Source of the DNA: Coffea arabica
Lineage: Eukaryota; Streptophyta; Magnoliopsida; Gentianales; Rubiaceae
Direction of reading: 5' to 3'
Length of the DNA stretch: 64,000 nucleotides
Assembly: GCF_036785885.1 (NCBI RefSeq)
Contig: NC_092310.1
Coordinates: 1,240,001-1,304,000 of the forward strand
The notes under the pieces are model-generated. The model had not been told where the DNA came from. It saw only the letters and a list, made by a program, of their open reading frames with translations, and made no database searches. The number at the start of each line of letters is the position of its first letter. The stretch's first letter is position 1. Position numbers and translations under genes: made by a program. Shown here one piece after another: positions 7,745 to 19,344 of the stretch.

Positions 7745-10297
7745 TTAGAGCATTAGAGAGAGATTTTCTCCCCATGGGTCGAAACTCCAGAGCCAATCCA
7801 CCATGTGGTGAACCATGCATTGATCTTCATAATCCAATTTCCTCAAATGCCAAGGAGGAATATTAGACTTGTCATAGAGAGGCTCAACTTCACCTTGGAG
7901 TGGATTTTGCTTGTCTTTTCTGAATTGGCTCAACTTTTCACCATTTTCTTCATGGAATGGCGAATTTATTAAGCCAACTTCCATCCTTATCTTCTCCTCC
8001 TTTGTTCCTACACCATGAAAGTTAGTACCAAGGACATTTATAATTTTAACTTCTTCGGTCCTTTCTTGGTTAACCTTTTCATCAGATGGCATATTAGAAA
8101 CAAGAGCAGTAGGCTCTATACTCCCATCTTTATTATCCAAATTGAATTCCAATTCCTCACCATTAACCCGTAATATAAGCTTACCTTTTTCTACATCAAT
8201 TATAGTTCGTGCAGTGGCTAAAAACGGTCGTCCTAGAATAATTGGCATTCTCACATCTTCTTCAATATCTAAGACAACAAAATCCACAGGTATTATAGAT
8301 TGTCTTACCTTTATGAGCACATTTTCCAAAATACCCATGGGACGTGTGATTGACCGATCCGCCAATTGCAATGTAATATTGGTAGCTTTTAGCTCTTGAA
8401 GTCCCAATCTCCGGGCAACCGATAACGGCATAAGTGACACACTTGCACCTAAATCACATAAAGCATTAGAAAAATGCAATTGACCAATAGTGCAAGGAAT
8501 AGAAAAACTTCCCGGATCTTTCAATTTAGGAGGGAGTTTATTCTTAATCAATGCACTACACTTTTCCGTTAATGCTATCATCTCATTATCTACAATTTTC
8601 CTCTTCTTTGACATGTTGTCTTTCAAGAAACGTGCATAAGAGGGAATCTGTGTTATAGCATCAATGAAAGGAATGTTAATGTGCAATTGTTTAAACATTT
8701 TGAAGAACTTTTCAAACTCCCGATCCTGTCCATCTTTCTTCAACCTGTGAGGAAAAGGTATCACATTAGAATTTAATTTGGGATGAAGTGCATCAATATC
8801 AATGATAACATGATCAGTTTGACTTTCTTGCTCCCCTTCAATTGCTTGCTTCTCGTCTTTTTCACAACCTGAATTTTCAAAATCGAATCCCTCAACCGTT
8901 TTACCGCTTCTAAGAATGATTGCATTGACATGCTCTCTCGGATTCACTTCGGTTTTACTTGGTAATTCACCAGGGTTTCTATTGTTGATCACATTGGCAA
9001 TTTGACCAATTTGAACCTCCAAGTTTCTGTACATCCCAGCTAATTGGTCCAACCGCCCCTCAACTCGCTCGAATCTATCCGAAGTCACCTTAGCAAGTTT
9101 TTCCACCGCGATCCACCAACTTGGTTTAGTTTCAGCCTGTGGTTGCCTTGGTTGAAATCCCGGCGGATTGGTTGGCCTTTGTTGATTGCCTTGATCTTTC
9201 CATCCAAAGTTTGGATGATTTCTCCACCCCGGATTGTAAGTATTCGAGTAGGGATTATTTGGAGCATTTCGGTTGTAATTATTGACAAATTGTACCTGCT
9301 CAGAATCAACACACTCATTAATATCATGTTCACCTCCACAGAAAGAGCAACAAGCTACGTGTGCATTAGATGAACTTGGACCAACTCCACCTTGTCTACT
9401 TAGCAATTTCATCACATTATTCATTTGAGCACTCAGCATATTGAGAGTGTCCATTTCTATCATACTTGCGTGACGTCTTGTATTACCTCTCTCATTGGCC
9501 CATTGGTAGTTATTTGCTGCCATTTCTTCTATCAAATTATGAGCTTCTTGGGGTGATTTACCCATTAAAGCTCCACCTGCAGCTGCATCGATTATAGTTT
9601 TAGTAGAAAAAACTAAACCATTATAGAAGGTTTGTATGATTAACCACTCCGGCAGTCCATGATGTGGACATTTCCGAAGCAAATCTCTAAACCTTTCCCA
9701 TGCCTCATATAATGATTCACCTTCCATTTGGCTAAAACTAGTGATATCCATTCTTAGTTTAGCAGTCTTACCTGGTGGAAAATACTTGTTTAAGAATGCT
9801 CTTGATAAATCATCCCATCCGGTGAAAGTATTAGGAGCATGAGAGTGTAGCCAAAGTTTGGCCTTATCTCTCAATGAAAATGGGAGCAACCGTAACCTTA
9901 TAGCATCATCACTAACTCCATTCATTTTAATTGTATCACATATTTCCAAGAATGTAGCTAAGTGTGTATTAGGATCTTCTACTGCATTACCTCCAAATTG
10001 AGATTGTTGAACCATTTGAATAAGTGATGGTTTAATCTCAAAATTGTTAGCATTTACCGTAGGCCTTACTATACTTGTTTGAGATCCTTGTGTTCCCGGT
10101 AGAGCAAAATCTCGTAGAACTCGCCTATTTGCTTCATTTTCAGCCATTTCTTCTTCAAATGGTAGTTCTATCAAAATTTCCTCTATCGGTTGCCAAATCT
10201 CTTGTTCCTCTTGCTGTTGTGTGTGCCTCCTTTGTCTACGTAGTGTCATCTCAATTTCTGGATCGAAAGGTGCGACTTCTCGAGACTCCCGGTGCAT
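7745..10297 (-). CDS. gag: Gag-protease polyprotein of the array element
   Basis: An 850-residue structural polyprotein that should form the virus-like particle and process it. Residues about 90-245 look like the plant Retrotrans_gag capsid domain (LRDKAKLWLHS, then YEAWERFRDLLRKCPHHGLP). A zinc knuckle of form CX2CX3HX4C uses C317, C320, H324 and C329, followed by an Asn/Pro/Gly-rich linker and a heptad-like helix at 393-440. An aspartic protease lies at about 610-715, with DLGAS at 615-619 in the active-site position and ILGRPFL at 687-693. The last 130 residues, ending in a Trp-rich tail, match nothing I recognise. The frame stops where reverse transcriptase would be expected to follow, so pol is missing. 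The ATG sits 3 nt after a splice-acceptor-like TTTGTAG. Family assignment is secure; the tail's role is unknown. Confidence 0.92.
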   Translation of the reverse strand: MHRESREVAPFDPEIEMTLRRQRRHTQQQEEQEIWQPIEEILIELPFEEEMAENEANRRVLRDFALPGTQGSQTSIVRPTVNANNFEIKPSLIQMVQQSQFGGNAVEDPNTHLATFLEICDTIKMNGVSDDAIRLRLLPFSLRDKAKLWLHSHAPNTFTGWDDLSRAFLNKYFPPGKTAKLRMDITSFSQMEGESLYEAWERFRDLLRKCPHHGLPEWLIIQTFYNGLVFSTKTIIDAAAGGALMGKSPQEAHNLIEEMAANNYQWANERGNTRRHASMIEMDTLNMLSAQMNNVMKLLSRQGGVGPSSSNAHVACCSFCGGEHDINECVDSEQVQFVNNYNRNAPNNPYSNTYNPGWRNHPNFGWKDQGNQQRPTNPPGFQPRQPQAETKPSWWIAVEKLAKVTSDRFERVEGRLDQLAGMYRNLEVQIGQIANVINNRNPGELPSKTEVNPREHVNAIILRSGKTVEGFDFENSGCEKDEKQAIEGEQESQTDHVIIDIDALHPKLNSNVIPFPHRLKKDGQDREFEKFFKMFKQLHINIPFIDAITQIPSYARFLKDNMSKKRKIVDNEMIALTEKCSALIKNKLPPKLKDPGSFSIPCTIGQLHFSNALCDLGASVSLMPLSVARRLGLQELKATNITLQLADRSITRPMGILENVLIKVRQSIIPVDFVVLDIEEDVRMPIILGRPFLATARTIIDVEKGKLILRVNGEELEFNLDNKDGSIEPTALVSNMPSDEKVNQERTEEVKIINVLGTNFHGVGTKEEKIRMEVGLINSPFHEENGEKLSQFRKDKQNPLQGEVEPLYDKSNIPPWHLRKLDYEDQCMVHHMVDWLWSFDPWGENLSLML

Positions 10298-10432
10298 ACA
10301 CTACAAACAGAAATAAGGGATATTATGCAACTTCAATGGTAAAAAAAAACTGATTACAATATAAGATTAAATATAATCTAAAAAATAAAGCTGTCTAAAT
10401 TAATAAAGATGATTAGGCTCTAATATTGCCGC

Positions 10433-10450
10433 TCCCCGGCAACGGCGCCA
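10433..10450 (-). other. Primer-binding site for tRNA-Asp (unit 1)
   Basis: Identical 18-nt site next to LTR 2. The leader runs to the gag start at 10297. Just before that ATG the minus strand reads TTTCTGTTTGTAG followed by TGT-ATG, a 3' splice-site-like sequence whose AG ends at 10301. Confidence 0.88.
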
Positions 10451-10456
10451 AAAACT

Positions 10457-12374
10457 TGACGGGTGTTTACTATAAGTGCAAGTTTAATTCCGAATTATAC
10501 CCGTTTTTTCTGCAAGTATACAGGCCAAAAGCGTAGTATTGGGTATGTATCGGGTCGATCCCACGAGGAGCAATTAGAACAATTATTAGATACTAATTTA
10601 CTCTATTATTTAGACTCACAATAAATTTGAGCAGAAAATTCAGAATTTAATTCAACTACAAAAATTCTTAGCTAGATAATTGCAATTCACAATAGGAGTA
10701 GAATTCACTAAATATTAAGATCTAGGGATGTAGATTCCACCTATAATACAAAAGATCTAAAACGAATGAATTTAACACTTGTTACTACTCTTGTTTAACC
10801 AAGGATTCATTTCCAACAATACCAAAATCACATTCTCATGATAATAATGGGTTAAAACAGATTAGTTTTCCCTAATCTCTTGGTAAATACTAAATCTGTT
10901 TTGTGCACACAGGAAATGTAAATTTCATCCACTTGAATGTATTTCTATTCTCATGAATATACTACTCAAGCTCTACTTATGTCATTCCATTATTTTTACC
11001 ATTTCTCAATGAGTAAAAACAACTACAAACCTGCTATTGGTGATCAAACAACAACAAGTAATCCAACATACACAAGTAGATAGGTTAATATATACAAGAT
11101 ATAACAAGTATAAATCACAATCACTTCATATCACTTGACCATAAGCTTCATCTACTCCCTAGATTAAGGAAATTAGCTACTCATGAATGATGAAAAACTC
11201 AGAACTTCATTAATGCAAATCATCATGAATTACAAATACAAAAAGAGTAAAGAAAGTCTTAGCCAAGATATGGTGAAGCCTTCCAAAAATCTCCTTTGTC
11301 TTGAACTTAGATGATTACAAGATGAAACCTCAATTGCCCCTTGCAAGTACCTAGCTAGAGAAAATATGTTTTTCTGTAAGAAGCTAAGCTACGTATGGCT
11401 CCCAGACCTCTCTCAATGTCTCAGCATAAAAACTACTCAAAGGCTCTATTTTTCCAAGTCAAATTCTATCCTTTGATTCTCAAATCTGCACTTTGTTAGC
11501 ATAGTCAAAAACCAATATTTTTGACTTGAAAATAAGCCATCTTTACTGCCCTTTTGTCTTCTGAGGCATGTGCACCGAATTCTCTTGCAGATTGTAGCTG
11601 GAAAGTAGTTTGAACATAAGAGAATTGACTGAGCAAATTGCAGAATTACGGCCAGAAAACGCGCCTACACAAAACGCGGTTACAAGTCACGTTTTGTGTA
11701 CTCGCGTATTCACTTTGGCCTTAATTCATCTGCGATTTTCTCTGTCATAAATGCCGAACTGGCTTTTGTACAAAACACCAAAGTTGTAACCCTTTGAATT
11801 AGCTTTCCAATTCTCTAAAAATCATCCAGATCGGAGTTGTGCAGCCTGAGATATGGTCGAAATACTATCACCTGGTCAAACCTCTGTTTCCAGTTTCGAC
11901 CACAGAGTGCAGCTTCTGTATTCCGACTTTTTGTCCACGAAAATGGCAGAATTGGATTTCGATGTCTTCATACGAATTGTAGGTCTCTTTCTTAGCTTAA
12001 AAATGGTATAAAGATCACCTTAATCCGATAAGTGTAGCTCCAGATATGATCAAAATACTGAAGAGTGTCAAAACTGATTTGTCTTGCATTTCCTCACTTG
12101 AACGTTTTTCACTTCATTCTTCTTGTTACCACTTGAATTCATCACCAACTTTCTATTTTTCATCTCATTTGACATCCTTTGGTGATTGAATCATCATTCC
12201 TGCATAAAAATGAAGTTTTTATCATTAAAATCACTAAAAATGCAATATTATCCACTTTTACCAAAAATATATAATTTTACCAAAAACCTCTTTATTTTAT
12301 TTATAAAACTAGATAATCAACTCAAAATTAACTAATAAAATGCACTTAAAAATACGTAAAATAAACTCTTATCA
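10457..12374 (-). repeat. Array LTR 2, 1918 bp
   Basis: Same boundaries and length as LTR 1. I saw no substitution against LTR 1 or LTR 3 on reading them side by side. Confidence 0.92.
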
Positions 12375-12976
12375 AATACCCCCACACTTGAATCATTGCT
12401 TGTCCTCAAGCAATATAAAATTCCAACCATCAATGATCCAAAAATTTGAAAATAAACATATGTAGTATTTCAACTCCGTTTCCTTAAATCAAGGTAAATA
12501 ACCCTTATGTGATCTTTTAATTAACCTCAAGTACTCATAATATCAAGCAAAGAAGAGCCAAGTATACCATAATTTTACTAATTTAACTCAATTTCTCATT
12601 TTTACCCAATTTTACAAGCAAGCAACTCATATAGTCAATAAAGATGCTAACTAATCTCATGATCAACTTCTTTATTTTTCTTAAAGAGGGATTTATTTTC
12701 TTTTATTTTCTTTTTTCTTTTTTCTTTTTTTTAAATATATTTTAAGAGTTAAATACTACTTAAGTTGTGAAAAATACCTTTTGACGCGAAGATCGACATT
12801 TTTAGATGAAGATCACCGGTTACTCAATATTTCACATACTCAAGTTGCTTTTCATACTCTTAATTCAAGTACCGTTTTACGCGAAAGTCGACATTTGTAG
12901 ATGAAGACTCCCGGTTACTAAGTACAAGAACCATTGGAGTAGAATAACTCTTTTCTTTTCTTTTTTTATACAAAAA

Positions 12977-13007
<31 letters not shown>

Positions 13008-13283
13008 AATAATAAAATTCCCTCTAAAAAGCAATCATGAGAAGAGAGTAACACTTATTGACCATATTAATTCCTTAACTTGTAAAATCAAATAAAAAGA
13101 AGAAATTTCATCAAATATGCAAAATTTAGGCATAATTTTCTCTACTTTACTAGATATACTTTCCTACAAATGTCAAAATTATAATCACATAATAATCAAT
13201 TCCAAGTTAACTGAGAAAAGAAGTTTCAAAACCACATATATCTATTTCAAAAAGGATAAGTGACAAAATTTTATTTGTTTATT

Positions 13284-13324
<41 letters not shown>

Positions 13325-13743
13325 TATAAGGTTTTGGAAAAATTTTGACAGAGTTTCCCTTTAAAAGTGGACTAAACTCCCTGCCAGCAACCACAAGAAA
13401 CACAATTTAAGCACAAGAATTATATCTAACACAACTAAAATCACAAGTACCACACATTTCTTCCCCCACATTTAGAATACACATTGTCCTCAATGTGTAG
13501 GGAAAGAAAAGAAAAGAAACAAAAGAAAGGAACAAGTGACTCCCCAAGTGATATGGCTGTGGTCCAGTGAAGCCTTGAAGCATGAGTCATCGACCGCTCA
13601 ACCATCTATAGTCAACGACCTACTAGTTACTGCCACAAGTTCCAATATTCAAAATAAGGAATGTAAGTTAACATTTTTCAAACAAAAGATAAAAATAACA
13701 TGCAAACAAGCAAACAAAAGAAAAGCCAGCCAAAGGGCAGCCT
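12375..13743 (-). other. 3' untranslated region of unit 2
   Basis: Equivalent of 3487-4854, spanning 12375-13742. Stem-loop B is at 13479-13498, the 49-nt motifs at 12872-12920 and 12777-12825, and stem-loop C with the polypurine tract at 12375-12414. TA runs differ slightly in length from unit 1. No gene is seen. Confidence 0.75.
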
Positions 13744-14948
13744 CAATCATCCTCTTCATTGTCATCTTCATCATTATCGACGGGAGGTGGATGTAAGCCT
13801 AGATGATGTTCAATGCGGTCCAGGCGAGTATCTAGTCGGGCTAAATGATGGTCGATGTCATCCAAGCGGCCGAAAAGCCGCTGCCAATTGGTTTGTGGCG
13901 GAGGAGGAGGTGGTGCTGCAGTAGATGGTCCAGCTTCCTCGCGACCATGTCTAGCCTTCTGTCTCCGTTCCTGAACAGGGCGTGGAATGTCCCCCGTGCC
14001 AATACCAAGCCGACGAAGAGTAGTAAGAGTCATTTCAGCTCGTGGAGGAACATTCTCCCGCCTCATGCCTTCCAAGCGAACCTCAAAACGGGGGAAGATT
14101 AAAGTCAGTAGACGAGGAAATGATAATTTGAAAGAAGTTGTCTTACGCCTCGCCGTAGACCGAATGTGGCTAATGATGATGTTAGGCAGCGAAATGTGAG
14201 CATATGGAGACGTCCGGTTATGGAACATGTAATCCAAGAAGTAGATATCGCTCTTGCGAACCTCCGTGTGCCCCGTCTTCTTAGGAATAACATTGTGAGC
14301 CACTATATAAATGATAAGACGATGACGAGGTTCGAACACATTCGCCAATATGGTCTCCTTCCTTGTAGAGCGAAAAGGTTGGTACTCGAGACCAAATCTG
14401 GCCATGGCCAATGATGGATCCCACCTCCTATTCGGGGGAACAAACTCCTTCTTCAGATCTACTGGACGTCCGTCATCCATACACCCCACAATAGCAGCCA
14501 AATCTTGACGTGACAAGACGATTCGTCTTCCACGCACCCAGGACTCAACCATTTCTCCACTGTGGCGCGTCTTACTCTCAATGTTGGCGTAAAACTCGCG
14601 CACCAAGTCGGGGTAGTAATGGTTTGGTAAGGTGAGAATCGGAGCCCATCCTAGCTGAGCAAAAGCCTCTGAGATGTTATACATCATCTCAACTGTTGGG
14701 TTGACATGCATCTCGAACAGGAATTCCAAGTTAGCATGCTCCTCATGCCATTCTTGATTCCTGCGAGTATTGAACCTAGCACTGTCAAATACCGATCTAC
14801 CCGCTCCACGGGAGCTGCCCTCACCAGGCTGTCGACTAACCGGTGGCGGAGAAGGTGAACTCTCCTCCTCAGACACGTCCATCTCTTCATTAACCTCTCT
14901 CTCCTCACTACTAGAGGATGAAAGTACCGCTCTTCTTCCCCTTGGCAT
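13743..14948 (-). CDS. ORF2, unit 2 copy
   Basis: Intact 401-residue copy, identical to the 4855-6060 copy as read. The splice-acceptor-like sequence before the ATG and the stem-loop plus purine tract after the stop (13460-13498) are both kept. Confidence 0.85.
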   Translation of the reverse strand: MPRGRRAVLSSSSSEEREVNEEMDVSEEESSPSPPPVSRQPGEGSSRGAGRSVFDSARFNTRRNQEWHEEHANLEFLFEMHVNPTVEMMYNISEAFAQLGWAPILTLPNHYYPDLVREFYANIESKTRHSGEMVESWVRGRRIVLSRQDLAAIVGCMDDGRPVDLKKEFVPPNRRWDPSLAMARFGLEYQPFRSTRKETILANVFEPRHRLIIYIVAHNVIPKKTGHTEVRKSDIYFLDYMFHNRTSPYAHISLPNIIISHIRSTARRKTTSFKLSFPRLLTLIFPRFEVRLEGMRRENVPPRAEMTLTTLRRLGIGTGDIPRPVQERRQKARHGREEAGPSTAAPPPPPPQTNWQRLFGRLDDIDHHLARLDTRLDRIEHHLGLHPPPVDNDEDDNEEDD

Positions 14949-16632
14949 AGTACCTAAAAGAAAATGTTACAATTAACCACATGTATTTAGACACACTGCG
15001 CAATTTGGCAATGAATATCCGAAAATGATCCAAATAATCTCTAAAGTGTCCTTGCAAGTGATAATTCGTCCAATAACTAATGTAAAAGACCGAATCAAGA
15101 AGAGCCATAATTTTTGCCAAAAATTGTTCAAAATCACCAATTGAAACAAGATATTGAATAATTATAACCCAATCAGTGAAATTAACAATAATTATGATTA
15201 TAACTATTTAGAATTAACAATAATAACATGCCTTTAGCTATAATCATGTTTAAGCAAAAATTAAACCAATTAACTCACTAAATCAACCATATTACTCAAT
15301 ATACACAATGCACATGCCCAATCATCATCAACTAACCATCCTTAACCATAATTAATCATCACCAATGGCTCAAAAACATCCTAGTTCCTTTTTCCAATTT
15401 CGTCTAAATATAGCAATTGTGAATTTTAAAGTAATAATGACCAACAAATTGCTACATTTAAACTCATAAACATACTTAAACAATCTCAATAAGCATGAAT
15501 AAATTCAAAAATAGTCAAATACATCATTAAATTTTCGACATTAAAAGATGTCAGATAGCTCAGGAAAAAAAAATATAACTTTCTAAAATCAAAAGATTTG
15601 ATGAAGAAACTTACCTCAATCACGTAGAAGGATGTTTGGTGATGCTAAAATTGCAAAAAGCCCTATAAAACAAACTCCAATTGACCTCCAATTGAAGAAA
15701 TTAGAGTTGAAGAACCCTAACCTTCAATCCTTCAAAAACTGAATTTAAGGTGTTTTTCTTGGATTTTAATCAGTTAAAAAGGTTGTATGAAGCTCAAAAA
15801 GTGTTGGGTTGATGATTTCTAGCAAGATTATGGAGTAAAAATGAAGATTTGTGAGGTAGTTAGAAGGAAAAAGGAAAAACGCGGCTGGAAAAATTGGAGA
15901 AGTGAAGAAATGTTCTGGAAATCGCGTTTTTGAAGCAGAAAAGTGAACCGCAAACGCGACTAAAAACGCGCCTTAAACGCGCGTTTTTAAAGCCGCGTTT
16001 TTTGCACAAATCTCGCAGAATTGAAAACGCGGTTACGTATGAAAACGCGACTTAAAGTCGCGTTTATCTGTGTCGCGTTTTCCAGTTTTGCTCAGGCGAG
16101 AAAACGCGATTTCCTCCAAAACGCGACTTTAAGTCGCGTTTTAAAGGCGCGTTTTCTGTTCTGCAGGCTCAGAATTGAAAACGCGATTCTGAGAAACGCG
16201 ACTTATAGTCGCGTTTTCTTGGAAAACGCATTTTCTGCTTCGATTTTTGGCAGAATTTCAACTTTTGAAAAATTACAAAAGGTACCCCAATGACTCAAAA
16301 TGCATCATAGATCATTTGTTTGCCAATTTTAATGACTGGAACAAATGTAAAACATTAAAAACATGCATTTTACCCCTTTATAATGAATCAAAAACACCTT
16401 TAACGCAAATCGAGGGGTTGAGTTGTTTGATCAAAGTTCGCCTTTTTTGTACTCAATTGGTCATCCTTGCCTTCAATTGCCACCCTACATTACAAAAACA
16501 GCAATGTAGCTAAAACATTGATTCAAACCACAAAATCACACCAAGTTAACAAATATAACCTAAATATTGGGTTGCCTCCCAATTAGCGCTTTTGTTTATA
16601 GTCGTTGGCTCGACTGAAAAAGTTGAATCACT
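14949..16632 (-). other. Gag-ORF2 intergenic region of unit 2
   Basis: Holds the predicted intron (14954-15614), the CGCG palindrome cluster (15879-16228) and stem-loop A (16566-16583), all as in unit 1. No further gene is seen. Confidence 0.75.
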
Positions 16633-19185
16633 TTAGAGCATTAGAGAGAGATTTTCTCCCCATGGGTCGAAACTCCAGAGCCAATCCACCATGTGGTGAA
16701 CCATGCATTGATCTTCATAATCCAATTTCCTCAAATGCCAAGGAGGAATATTAGACTTGTCATAGAGAGGCTCAACTTCACCTTGGAGTGGATTTTGCTT
16801 GTCTTTTCTGAATTGGCTCAACTTTTCACCATTTTCTTCATGGAATGGCGAATTTATTAAGCCAACTTCCATCCTTATCTTCTCCTCCTTTGTTCCTACA
16901 CCATGAAAGTTAGTACCAAGGACATTTATAATTTTAACTTCTTCGGTCCTTTCTTGGTTAACCTTTTCATCAGATGGCATATTAGAAACAAGAGCAGTAG
17001 GCTCTATACTCCCATCTTTATTATCCAAATTGAATTCCAATTCCTCACCATTAACCCGTAATATAAGCTTACCTTTTTCTACATCAATTATAGTTCGTGC
17101 AGTGGCTAAAAACGGTCGTCCTAGAATAATTGGCATTCTCACATCTTCTTCAATATCTAAGACAACAAAATCCACAGGTATTATAGATTGTCTTACCTTT
17201 ATGAGCACATTTTCCAAAATACCCATGGGACGTGTGATTGACCGATCCGCCAATTGCAATGTAATATTGGTAGCTTTTAGCTCTTGAAGTCCCAATCTCC
17301 GGGCAACCGATAACGGCATAAGTGACACACTTGCACCTAAATCACATAAAGCATTAGAAAAATGCAATTGACCAATAGTGCAAGGAATAGAAAAACTTCC
17401 CGGATCTTTCAATTTAGGAGGGAGTTTATTCTTAATCAATGCACTACACTTTTCCGTTAATGCTATCATCTCATTATCTACAATTTTCCTCTTCTTTGAC
17501 ATGTTGTCTTTCAAGAAACGTGCATAAGAGGGAATCTGTGTTATAGCATCAATGAAAGGAATGTTAATGTGCAATTGTTTAAACATTTTGAAGAACTTTT
17601 CAAACTCCCGATCCTGTCCATCTTTCTTCAACCTGTGAGGAAAAGGTATCACATTAGAATTTAATTTGGGATGAAGTGCATCAATATCAATGATAACATG
17701 ATCAGTTTGACTTTCTTGCTCCCCTTCAATTGCTTGCTTCTCGTCTTTTTCACAACCTGAATTTTCAAAATCGAATCCCTCAACCGTTTTACCGCTTCTA
17801 AGAATGATTGCATTGACATGCTCTCTCGGATTCACTTCGGTTTTACTTGGTAATTCACCAGGGTTTCTATTGTTGATCACATTGGCAATTTGACCAATTT
17901 GAACCTCCAAGTTTCTGTACATCCCAGCTAATTGGTCCAACCGCCCCTCAACTCGCTCGAATCTATCCGAAGTCACCTTAGCAAGTTTTTCCACCGCGAT
18001 CCACCAACTTGGTTTAGTTTCAGCCTGTGGTTGCCTTGGTTGAAATCCCGGCGGATTGGTTGGCCTTTGTTGATTGCCTTGATCTTTCCATCCAAAGTTT
18101 GGATGATTTCTCCACCCCGGATTGTAAGTATTCGAGTAGGGATTATTTGGAGCATTTCGGTTGTAATTATTGACAAATTGTACCTGCTCAGAATCAACAC
18201 ACTCATTAATATCATGTTCACCTCCACAGAAAGAGCAACAAGCTACGTGTGCATTAGATGAACTTGGACCAACTCCACCTTGTCTACTTAGCAATTTCAT
18301 CACATTATTCATTTGAGCACTCAGCATATTGAGAGTGTCCATTTCTATCATACTTGCGTGACGTCTTGTATTACCTCTCTCATTGGCCCATTGGTAGTTA
18401 TTTGCTGCCATTTCTTCTATCAAATTATGAGCTTCTTGGGGTGATTTACCCATTAAAGCTCCACCTGCAGCTGCATCGATTATAGTTTTAGTAGAAAAAA
18501 CTAAACCATTATAGAAGGTTTGTATGATTAACCACTCCGGCAGTCCATGATGTGGACATTTCCGAAGCAAATCTCTAAACCTTTCCCATGCCTCATATAA
18601 TGATTCACCTTCCATTTGGCTAAAACTAGTGATATCCATTCTTAGTTTAGCAGTCTTACCTGGTGGAAAATACTTGTTTAAGAATGCTCTTGATAAATCA
18701 TCCCATCCGGTGAAAGTATTAGGAGCATGAGAGTGTAGCCAAAGTTTGGCCTTATCTCTCAATGAAAATGGGAGCAACCGTAACCTTATAGCATCATCAC
18801 TAACTCCATTCATTTTAATTGTATCACATATTTCCAAGAATGTAGCTAAGTGTGTATTAGGATCTTCTACTGCATTACCTCCAAATTGAGATTGTTGAAC
18901 CATTTGAATAAGTGATGGTTTAATCTCAAAATTGTTAGCATTTACCGTAGGCCTTACTATACTTGTTTGAGATCCTTGTGTTCCCGGTAGAGCAAAATCT
19001 CGTAGAACTCGCCTATTTGCTTCATTTTCAGCCATTTCTTCTTCAAATGGTAGTTCTATCAAAATTTCCTCTATCGGTTGCCAAATCTCTTGTTCCTCTT
19101 GCTGTTGTGTGTGCCTCCTTTGTCTACGTAGTGTCATCTCAATTTCTGGATCGAAAGGTGCGACTTCTCGAGACTCCCGGTGCAT
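16633..19185 (-). CDS. gag: Gag-protease, unit 2 copy
   Basis: Intact 850-residue copy with no residue differing from the 7745-10297 copy. The capsid region, zinc knuckle (C317 to C329), protease DLGAS and Trp-rich tail are all present. It is flanked by the unit 2 primer site upstream and the AGGCAA stem-loop at 16566-16583 downstream. Confidence 0.92.
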   Translation of the reverse strand: MHRESREVAPFDPEIEMTLRRQRRHTQQQEEQEIWQPIEEILIELPFEEEMAENEANRRVLRDFALPGTQGSQTSIVRPTVNANNFEIKPSLIQMVQQSQFGGNAVEDPNTHLATFLEICDTIKMNGVSDDAIRLRLLPFSLRDKAKLWLHSHAPNTFTGWDDLSRAFLNKYFPPGKTAKLRMDITSFSQMEGESLYEAWERFRDLLRKCPHHGLPEWLIIQTFYNGLVFSTKTIIDAAAGGALMGKSPQEAHNLIEEMAANNYQWANERGNTRRHASMIEMDTLNMLSAQMNNVMKLLSRQGGVGPSSSNAHVACCSFCGGEHDINECVDSEQVQFVNNYNRNAPNNPYSNTYNPGWRNHPNFGWKDQGNQQRPTNPPGFQPRQPQAETKPSWWIAVEKLAKVTSDRFERVEGRLDQLAGMYRNLEVQIGQIANVINNRNPGELPSKTEVNPREHVNAIILRSGKTVEGFDFENSGCEKDEKQAIEGEQESQTDHVIIDIDALHPKLNSNVIPFPHRLKKDGQDREFEKFFKMFKQLHINIPFIDAITQIPSYARFLKDNMSKKRKIVDNEMIALTEKCSALIKNKLPPKLKDPGSFSIPCTIGQLHFSNALCDLGASVSLMPLSVARRLGLQELKATNITLQLADRSITRPMGILENVLIKVRQSIIPVDFVVLDIEEDVRMPIILGRPFLATARTIIDVEKGKLILRVNGEELEFNLDNKDGSIEPTALVSNMPSDEKVNQERTEEVKIINVLGTNFHGVGTKEEKIRMEVGLINSPFHEENGEKLSQFRKDKQNPLQGEVEPLYDKSNIPPWHLRKLDYEDQCMVHHMVDWLWSFDPWGENLSLML

Positions 19186-19320
19186 ACACTACAAACAGAA
19201 ATAAGGGATATTATGCAACTTCAATGGTAAAAAAAAACTGATTACAATATAAGATTAAATATAATCTAAAAAATAAAGCTGTCTAAATTAATAAAGATGA
19301 TTAGGCTCTAATATTGCCGC

Positions 19321-19338
19321 TCCCCGGCAACGGCGCCA
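19321..19338 (-). other. Primer-binding site for tRNA-Asp (unit 2)
   Basis: Identical 18-nt site adjoining LTR 3, serving the gag copy that starts at 19185. Confidence 0.88.
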
Positions 19339-19344
19339 AAAACT

